From Sphaerochaetaceae bacterium (lineage in GTDB: Bacteria; Spirochaetota; Spirochaetia; Sphaerochaetales; Sphaerochaetaceae), in NCBI GenBank assembly GCA_028532915.1, contig JAQQAI010000094.1, positions 1-64,000 of the forward strand: a stretch of 64,000 bases of DNA. Direction: 5' to 3'. Each line of letters starts with the position of its first letter. Positions within the stretch are counted from its first letter, which is position 1. The notes beneath the pieces were generated by a model, which worked only from the letters and a program-made list of their open reading frames with translations, was not told the origin of the DNA and did not search any database. Shown here in pieces: positions 58,801 through 64,000 of this stretch. Made by a program: the position numbers and the translations under genes.

Positions 58801-60114
58801 ATGGAAATTAACAGATACTACCGGATGAGAGAGGATCAGGTCCCATCGCTTCTCAAGCGGGCGACGGCGAAAAACAACGAAGCTATTTCTAAAAGCGTCT
58901 TTTCTATCATCGATCAGGTGCGAAAGAGGGGAGATGATGCCCTGTTGGAATTGACGAAGACCTTCGATTCGGTTACGCTCTCTTCACTGTTCTATCCCCC
59001 CGAAGCAATAAAGGAAGAGGGAGAACTGCTGGATGACTCTCTCAAGGAAGCTATCGGTATTGCTGCAAAGAATATCACGACTTTCCATCAGAGCCAGAAG
59101 ATCAATCATCAGACGATCGAAGTGTCTCCCGGTGTCTACTGCTGGCAAAAGAGTGTTCCTGTTGAAAAGGTCGGACTCTACATCCCCGGAGGAACAGCGC
59201 CGCTGTTCTCGACACTTCTGATGCTTGCAATCCCTGCAAAGCTGGCAGGATGTAGTGAGATAATCGTAGCAACACCTCCCCAAAAAGACGGCAGGGTCGA
59301 TCCTGCCATCCTGTATGCGGCCTCGCTGGTCGGCATAGGTAAGATCCTGCGGGTCGGCGGTGCTCAGAGTATTGCGGCTATGGCGGCGGGAACCGAAAGT
59401 GTTCCTAAAGTGGATAAGATATTCGGACCCGGAAACGCATTTGTGACCGAGGCAAAGCAGCAGGTGACTTCTCTGGGCTGTGCTATCGATATGCCGGCAG
59501 GTCCTTCGGAGGTAATGGTGGTCATAGACAAAACCAGTGATCCGGCCTTCGCTGCTGCCGATATGCTGAGCCAGAACGAGCACGGAAACGACAGTCAGTC
59601 CATCCTGATCGTCATCGCCGATGATGAACACAAAGGGGAAGAGATTGCCGACAGCGTCGAACAGCAGATGGAAATACAGCTGCAGAGTCTTTCAAGGAAA
59701 GAGTACATACAATCTTCACTGGGCCATTCTCATATCGTAGTGACCTGTTCCAATGAAGAGGCTCTTTCGATCATCAATGCCTATGCACCGGAGCACCTGA
59801 TTATCCATACACAGGATTTCTCGGCTCTGGAAAGCCGGATCGTCAATGCCGGATCGGTCTTTCTCGGCGAATATTCGCCCGAATCGGCAGGCGATTATGC
59901 CTCAGGTACGAATCATACTCTTCCGACTTCCGGTTTTGCCAGATCATACAGCGGGATATCTCTGCTGAGTTTCACGAAGACGATTTCATTTCAGAGACTT
60001 ACTTCAAGCGGATTGAAACAGCTCGGACCCACGATAGTGGAGATGGCACAGTATGAATCGCTCGATGCACATGCAAAAGCTGTGATAATACGTCTTGATA
60101 GGTTAGGAGAATAA
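58801..60114 (+). CDS. hisD: Histidinol dehydrogenase
   Basis: This 437-residue zinc enzyme oxidises histidinol to histidine in two steps. Motifs include VPVEKVGLYIPGG, GGAQSIAAMA, FGPGNAFVTEAKQ, DMPAGPSEVMV, the catalytic/zinc QNEHG region and the late GTNHTLPTSG. ATG 58801 follows AAGGGG. It lies 16 bp after hisG. Confidence 0.98.
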   Translation: MEINRYYRMREDQVPSLLKRATAKNNEAISKSVFSIIDQVRKRGDDALLELTKTFDSVTLSSLFYPPEAIKEEGELLDDSLKEAIGIAAKNITTFHQSQKINHQTIEVSPGVYCWQKSVPVEKVGLYIPGGTAPLFSTLLMLAIPAKLAGCSEIIVATPPQKDGRVDPAILYAASLVGIGKILRVGGAQSIAAMAAGTESVPKVDKIFGPGNAFVTEAKQQVTSLGCAIDMPAGPSEVMVVIDKTSDPAFAAADMLSQNEHGNDSQSILIVIADDEHKGEEIADSVEQQMEIQLQSLSRKEYIQSSLGHSHIVVTCSNEEALSIINAYAPEHLIIHTQDFSALESRIVNAGSVFLGEYSPESAGDYASGTNHTLPTSGFARSYSGISLLSFTKTISFQRLTSSGLKQLGPTIVEMAQYESLDAHAKAVIIRLDRLGE

Positions 60115-60119
60115 GGATT

Positions 60120-61208
60120 ATGGAAAGCTATACAATATCAGATCTGATGCGGCCGAATATCTTGAGTCTCACTCCTTATTCCTCTGCACGTAATGAGTTT
60201 GACGGAGAAGCATCGATCTTTCTCGATGCCAATGAGAATTACCGGGATTTTATCGGATCGTCTGCACGAAACCGCTATCCCGACCCGATGCACAAAGCTC
60301 TCAAGAAGAAAATATCCGAGACTTTCGGATTCAGCGAGAGTTCTGTGGTCGTGGGTAACGGAAGTGATGAGCTCATAGATCTTCTTTTCAGGATCTTCTG
60401 TGTTCCCCGGAAAGACAAGGCTTTGATGCTCAATCCCACCTACGGTGCCTACAAGGTCTTTGCGGATATCAATGATATCGGCATCTCCTACAGTTCTCTG
60501 GATGCCGACTTCTCGATCGACGAAAAGCGGATGCATACTCAATGCGAGCTGATCAGAAAAGGGAGTGTTGAAACCGGTATGCACAAACTGTTTTTCATCT
60601 GTTCTCCGAACAACCCTACCGGAAACAGTTTTTCCATCGATCAGATAGAGAGTATGGCCCGGTGTTTTCCTGGAATAACCGTCGTCGACGAGGCATATAT
60701 CGATTATTCTGATGGAGAATCTGCAGTCTCCCTGATCAAGAAGAATGACAGAGTGGTTGTCCTGCGTACTTTGAGCAAGGCCTGGGGACTCGCGAACGTT
60801 CGGATCGGAATCGCTATTGCAGATGAGAAGATCATAGAGATCATGCACCATGTCAAATATCCCTACAATCTGAGCGGAATCCAGCAGGAACTCGCGATCG
60901 AAGCTCTTTCAAAGAAGGATGAAGTGGACAGCGTGATCGCCTTTATAAAAGAGGAGAGAAAACGGGTTGCTGAACGCCTCGAACATTATTCTTTCGTCCA
61001 GAAGGTGTTTCCCAGCGATGCGAATTTTATCCTCGTACGCTTCGATGACCCTCTTGCCGTCTATTCCGCTCTGTTGGAAAAGGGGATCATCGTCCGCAAG
61101 CGCAATACCGTTGCCGGGTGTTACGGGTGTCTGCGTCTTACAATCGGGTCTGCACAGGAGAATGATATTCTTCTGCAGACTCTCGATTCTTTCGAGGAGC
61201 GAGTATGA
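60120..61208 (+). CDS. hisC: Histidinol-phosphate aminotransferase
   Basis: This 362-residue PLP fold-type I enzyme converts imidazole acetol phosphate to histidinol phosphate. Shown by GNGSDELIDLLFR, SPNNPTGN, VVDEAYIDYSD and the PLP lysine in TLSKAWGLANVRIG. It overlaps hisB by ATGA. Confidence 0.96.
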   Translation: MESYTISDLMRPNILSLTPYSSARNEFDGEASIFLDANENYRDFIGSSARNRYPDPMHKALKKKISETFGFSESSVVVGNGSDELIDLLFRIFCVPRKDKALMLNPTYGAYKVFADINDIGISYSSLDADFSIDEKRMHTQCELIRKGSVETGMHKLFFICSPNNPTGNSFSIDQIESMARCFPGITVVDEAYIDYSDGESAVSLIKKNDRVVVLRTLSKAWGLANVRIGIAIADEKIIEIMHHVKYPYNLSGIQQELAIEALSKKDEVDSVIAFIKEERKRVAERLEHYSFVQKVFPSDANFILVRFDDPLAVYSALLEKGIIVRKRNTVAGCYGCLRLTIGSAQENDILLQTLDSFEERV

Positions 61209-62164
61209 AACGAAAACCGTATCTGGTTGTAGATCTTTTAGATTGTGTCCTCACTTTTTCGTCCGGAAAGTTCAACTGGACTGCCGATATCTTTTTCAGT
61301 ATGAGGAAATTATGCTCTGAAGGACTGTATGCATTGGCTTTATATATTCCCGGCGATCTTGACCCCCAGGATCTGGAATATATAGAGAGAACACTGAATA
61401 ACGAGAGGATATACATAGATAAGATCATTTCAAAGGGCTGTGAACTGAACGATGAATTTATCGACCTCTCTTTGTCATATCTGATCGCAAAAGAGAGACG
61501 GACAGATATTTCGGGTATTGAGCCGGTCCTTTTCACCGACTGGAAGAGTATCGTCTCCCGGTTCTCTCACACGAAAAAGAAGGGAAGAAGTGCGAAGATC
61601 GAGCGCATCACCCGGGAAACGAAGATTTCAGTCTCGCTCGATCTGGACGGGACGGGAATCAGTTCGGTTTCGACAAAGATTCCCTTTTTCGACCATATGC
61701 TCGATCAGATTGCCAAACATGGACACATCGATCTGAGCGTCGATTGCGACGGAGATATAGAGGTCGATGAACATCACAGCGTCGAAGATGTCGCAATTAC
61801 CATCGGACAGGCTCTTATGGAAGCTCTCGGTGATAAAAGGGGAATCTCCCGGTACGGCAGCGCCACCATCCCGATGGATGATGTGTGTTCGACCGTAGCC
61901 GTCGATTTTTCCAACCGTCCCTATTTTGTGTGGGATGTGACTTTCTCAAGAGAGATGGTCGGGACCTTTCCCACCGAGATGGTCTATCATTTCTTCAAAA
62001 GCCTGTGCGATGAATCGAGATGTAATTTACATATGAGCGTTACACAGGGCAATACCCATCATCAGGTGGAATCTCTGTTCAAAGGATATGCAAGAGCGGT
62101 AAGAGAGGCAGTGTTCATCTATCCCGGAAATACCCAGCTGCCGTCGACAAAAGGAGTACTATGA
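61205..62164 (+). CDS. hisB: Imidazoleglycerol-phosphate dehydratase fused to degenerate HAD phosphatase domain (bifunctional-type HisB)
   Basis: This 319-residue protein has an IGP dehydratase domain at about 128-319, fully conserved (FFDHMLDQIAKHG, DEHHSVEDVA, MDDVCSTVAVDFS, THHQVESLFKGYARA). The N-terminal 127 residues align in position with the HAD phosphatase half of enteric HisB, but motif I reads YLVVDLLDCVL instead of the DxDGT form: Asp10 persists and the second Asp is Leu12. The later GD motif is also lost. Histidinol phosphatase activity is therefore doubtful, and another enzyme must do that step. The fold of the remnant is inferred. Confidence 0.88.
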   Translation: MKRKPYLVVDLLDCVLTFSSGKFNWTADIFFSMRKLCSEGLYALALYIPGDLDPQDLEYIERTLNNERIYIDKIISKGCELNDEFIDLSLSYLIAKERRTDISGIEPVLFTDWKSIVSRFSHTKKKGRSAKIERITRETKISVSLDLDGTGISSVSTKIPFFDHMLDQIAKHGHIDLSVDCDGDIEVDEHHSVEDVAITIGQALMEALGDKRGISRYGSATIPMDDVCSTVAVDFSNRPYFVWDVTFSREMVGTFPTEMVYHFFKSLCDESRCNLHMSVTQGNTHHQVESLFKGYARAVREAVFIYPGNTQLPSTKGVL

Positions 62165-62766
62165 ATAAATCTGTGGTTATAGTCAAATACAATGCGGGAA
62201 ACGTACGTTCGGTCATCTGTGCTCTCTCCCGTCTGGGAGTCGATGCTGTCGTCTCCGATGATCCGAAGATACTGAAAAGTGCTTCAAGGGTCATCTTTCC
62301 GGGTGTAGGAGAAGCCTCGACCGCAATGAAATATCTGAGAGAAAGCCATCTCGATGAGATCCTGGTCGATCTGGACAATCCTTTTTTGGGAATATGTCTC
62401 GGACTGCAGCTTATGTGCTCCCGCTCACAAGAGCAGGATACCCCGTGTCTTTCGATATTTCCTACCGAAGTGAACAAGTTCATACCCCTCAACGGTGAGA
62501 AGATTCCTCATATGGGATGGAACACGATACGATGTAATCAGGACTACCTGTTCGAGGGTGTCGCAGATGACAGCTACTGTTATTTCGTTCACTCCTATTA
62601 TGCGGCGAGAGCAAAAGAGACCATCGCCAGCTGCTTCTACTGCGGGATCGAGTTCTCCGCCGCCTTGGGTTCCGGCAACTATCGGGGAGTTCAGTTTCAC
62701 CCCGAAAAGAGCGGCAGTGTCGGTCACAAAATCCTGGAGAACTTCATTAAAGGAGAACGCTTATGA
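62161..62766 (+). CDS. hisH: Imidazole glycerol phosphate synthase glutamine amidotransferase subunit
   Basis: This 201-residue class I amidotransferase shows Cys in GICLGLQLM and the His/Glu pair in FHPEKSG. It delivers ammonia to HisF. ATGA overlaps occur on both sides (hisB and hisA). Confidence 0.97.
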   Translation: MNKSVVIVKYNAGNVRSVICALSRLGVDAVVSDDPKILKSASRVIFPGVGEASTAMKYLRESHLDEILVDLDNPFLGICLGLQLMCSRSQEQDTPCLSIFPTEVNKFIPLNGEKIPHMGWNTIRCNQDYLFEGVADDSYCYFVHSYYAARAKETIASCFYCGIEFSAALGSGNYRGVQFHPEKSGSVGHKILENFIKGERL

Positions 62767-63509
62767 TGGATATCATACCCGCCATCGATATCATCGACGG
62801 AGCCTGTGTCAGGTTGAGCGAAGGAGACTATTCCACAAAGCGCCAATATAACGTAGATCCCGTGGCGGTCGCTGTCTCTTTTGAAGAAGCCGGATGCACC
62901 CGGCTTCATCTGGTGGACCTTGACGGAGCCCGGATGGGAAAGCTTGTTAATTTTAAGATCATAGAGAAGATAGCCGCCCGTACCTCTCTTCACCTCGACG
63001 TCGGAGGAGGAATCAAAAGCAGTGAAGATCTCAAGACACTCTTCTCATGCGGAGCGAAAGAGGCCACCCTCGGTTCTGTCGCAGTGAAGGATAAAGAGCT
63101 TACCCTGGATCTTCTCGATCAGTTCGGCCCTTCACGTCTCATTCTCGGAGCGGACTGCAGAGGGGATGCAATAGCTGTCGGCGGGTGGAAGGAGACGACA
63201 GCTGTGAGTGTCAGCGAATTCGTTACATTCTATTTCGAAAAGGGATTCAGGAAAGTGATCTCTACCGATATCTCCAAAGACGGTATGCTCAAAGGTCCTT
63301 CATTCTCACTGTATGACCAGCTGCTTCAGATCACCCGCCCCTTCGAAGGTTCCACTGTGATAGCAAGCGGGGGAGTCCATTCAATGGAGGATGTCGTATC
63401 TCTGGAAAAGATGGATATCGGCGGTGTGATCATAGGAAAGGCTCTGTATGAACAGTATATCTCATTAGAGGAGATAAAAAGCTATCTCAACGATAGAAGG
63501 GGAGAGTAG
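62763..63509 (+). CDS. hisA: 1-(5-phosphoribosyl)-5-[(5-phosphoribosylamino)methylideneamino]imidazole-4-carboxamide isomerase
   Basis: This 248-residue TIM barrel has its catalytic Asp in IIPAIDIIDG, a second Asp in LGADCRGDAI and phosphate loops DVGGGIKS and ASGGVHS. AAAGGAG lies before ATG 62763. It is followed with no gap by hisF. Confidence 0.96.
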   Translation: MMDIIPAIDIIDGACVRLSEGDYSTKRQYNVDPVAVAVSFEEAGCTRLHLVDLDGARMGKLVNFKIIEKIAARTSLHLDVGGGIKSSEDLKTLFSCGAKEATLGSVAVKDKELTLDLLDQFGPSRLILGADCRGDAIAVGGWKETTAVSVSEFVTFYFEKGFRKVISTDISKDGMLKGPSFSLYDQLLQITRPFEGSTVIASGGVHSMEDVVSLEKMDIGGVIIGKALYEQYISLEEIKSYLNDRRGE

Positions 63510-64000
63510 ATGTTAGCAAAAAGAATTATTCCCTGCCTGGATGTCCAAAACGGAAGAACCGTTAAAGGTGTCAATTTCGTCAACCTGAGAGATGCAGGTG
63601 ATGCGGTCGAACTTGCACGCATTTATGCTGAAAACGGAGCGGATGAACTGACTTTCCTTGATATCACTGCAACGATCGAAGAACGCGGGACTTTTACCTC
63701 GCTAGTCAGGTCGATTTCTGAAGTCATAGACATACCATTCACCGTCGGCGGAGGAATCCGTTCGGTTAAGGATGTAGGAAGGCTGCTCGAAGCCGGTGCG
63801 GACAAGATCTCCATAAACAGCATGGCGGTGAAAGACCCTTCTATAATCTCGACTCTCGCGCTGGAATTCGGTTCCCAGTGTGTGGTATGTGCCATTGATG
63901 TGAGAAAAAGTACCACCATCGAGAATTCTCATGAGGTCTATGTGTCAGGAGGAAGAGTCGCCACAGGGATCGAAGCACTTTCCTGGGCGAAGGAAGTGGA
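63510..64000 (+). CDS. hisF: Imidazole glycerol phosphate synthase cyclase subunit (3' end outside window)
   Basis: ATG 63510 directly follows the hisA stop with GGGGAG upstream, and the frame remains open to the window end. The visible part begins [20 protein letters not shown] and contains the phosphate-binding TVGGGIRSV and [12 protein letters not shown] segments of HisF. The last visible residues approach the [13 protein letters not shown] block. hisI/hisE would be expected next. Confidence 0.96.
   Translation, partial: MLAKRIIPCLDVQNGRTVKGVNFVNLRDAGDAVELARIYAENGADELTFLDITATIEERGTFTSLVRSISEVIDIPFTVGGGIRSVKDVGRLLEAGADKISINSMAVKDPSIISTLALEFGSQCVVCAIDVRKSTTIENSHEVYVSGGRVATGIEALSWAKEV

Noticed and set aside
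1-64000. tRNA, rRNA, CRISPR arrays, insertion sequences, prophage or integrase genes
   Set aside because: None was recognised by eye. All intergenic gaps are below about 210 bases and none holds repeats or cloverleaf-like sequence.

Overview
This 64 kb window is a dense, mostly single-copy bacterial chromosome segment with moderate GC, short intergenic gaps and many 1-40 bp gene overlaps. It carries no rRNA, tRNA, CRISPR array, insertion sequence or phage gene that I can recognise. The cell envelope is diderm: there is a TolC-like channel, an RND pump with its lipoprotein adaptor, a patatin with a C-terminal barrel, and several exported or lipoprotein genes of unknown family. Together with a CdaA/YbbR c-di-AMP locus, an M16C peptidase, a split class I fumarase and a hydrogenase-like Fe-S/anti-sigma-kinase/DRTGG module, this suggests an anaerobic fermentative spirochaete (Sphaerochaeta/Treponema relatives). 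That assignment is inference; no rRNA is present to confirm it.

Layout. 1-10537 (+): the 3' end of ftsK, a class IV aminotransferase, a DEAD-box helicase, an ABC exporter, PlsC, a complete ECF importer (fused two-domain ATPase, T and S components) and guaA, closed by a hairpin terminator. 10640-16947 (+): an efflux operon, marR-tolC-adaptor-RND-PII-like, with a 19-bp palindromic operator. 16963-20817 (-): a DUF1576 membrane protein with a small partner, then an ABC-2-like transporter operon encoding its own GntR/YtrA-type repressor and an unlisted 51-residue membrane protein. 20948-24291 (+): an MFS transporter and a two-component system. 24263-29380: a large lipoprotein (-), EIIA-Ntr plus a CPA2 antiporter (+), and DUF2156 (-). 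29460-35259 (+): membrane, barrel and lipoprotein genes of unknown role around pepT. 35222-42099: UgpQ-like phosphodiesterase and endonuclease IV (-), an M16C protease (+), and the Fe-S/HATPase/DRTGG operon (-). 42225-56405 (+): glpK, cdaA, ybbR, acpS, truA, udg, priA, def, fmt, patatin, radical SAM, vanZ, both fumarase subunits and an FKBP isomerase. 56402-57757: a HAD hydrolase (-) and an HdeD-like protein (+). 57767-64000 (+): the histidine operon hisL-G-D-C-B-H-A-F, cut by the window end.

The most striking point is the histidine operon. It has a 14-residue leader peptide with five His codons (four consecutive), a mutually exclusive anti-terminator/terminator pair ending in seven T, and the enteric gene order including a fused HisB. 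The N-terminal phosphatase half of that HisB appears to have lost its catalytic signature. The leader peptide itself, and several other genes (def, EIIA-Ntr, DUF2156, the helicase), start about 6-7 bases after a -10 element. This implies leaderless transcripts at a recurring, fixed promoter-to-start distance.

Other regulatory structure read directly from the sequence includes a perfect 10-bp inverted repeat over the GntR-operon promoter, a TTTACC direct repeat with 11-bp periodicity in front of the response regulator, and a TGTGAT-N6-ATCACA palindrome over the EIIA promoter.
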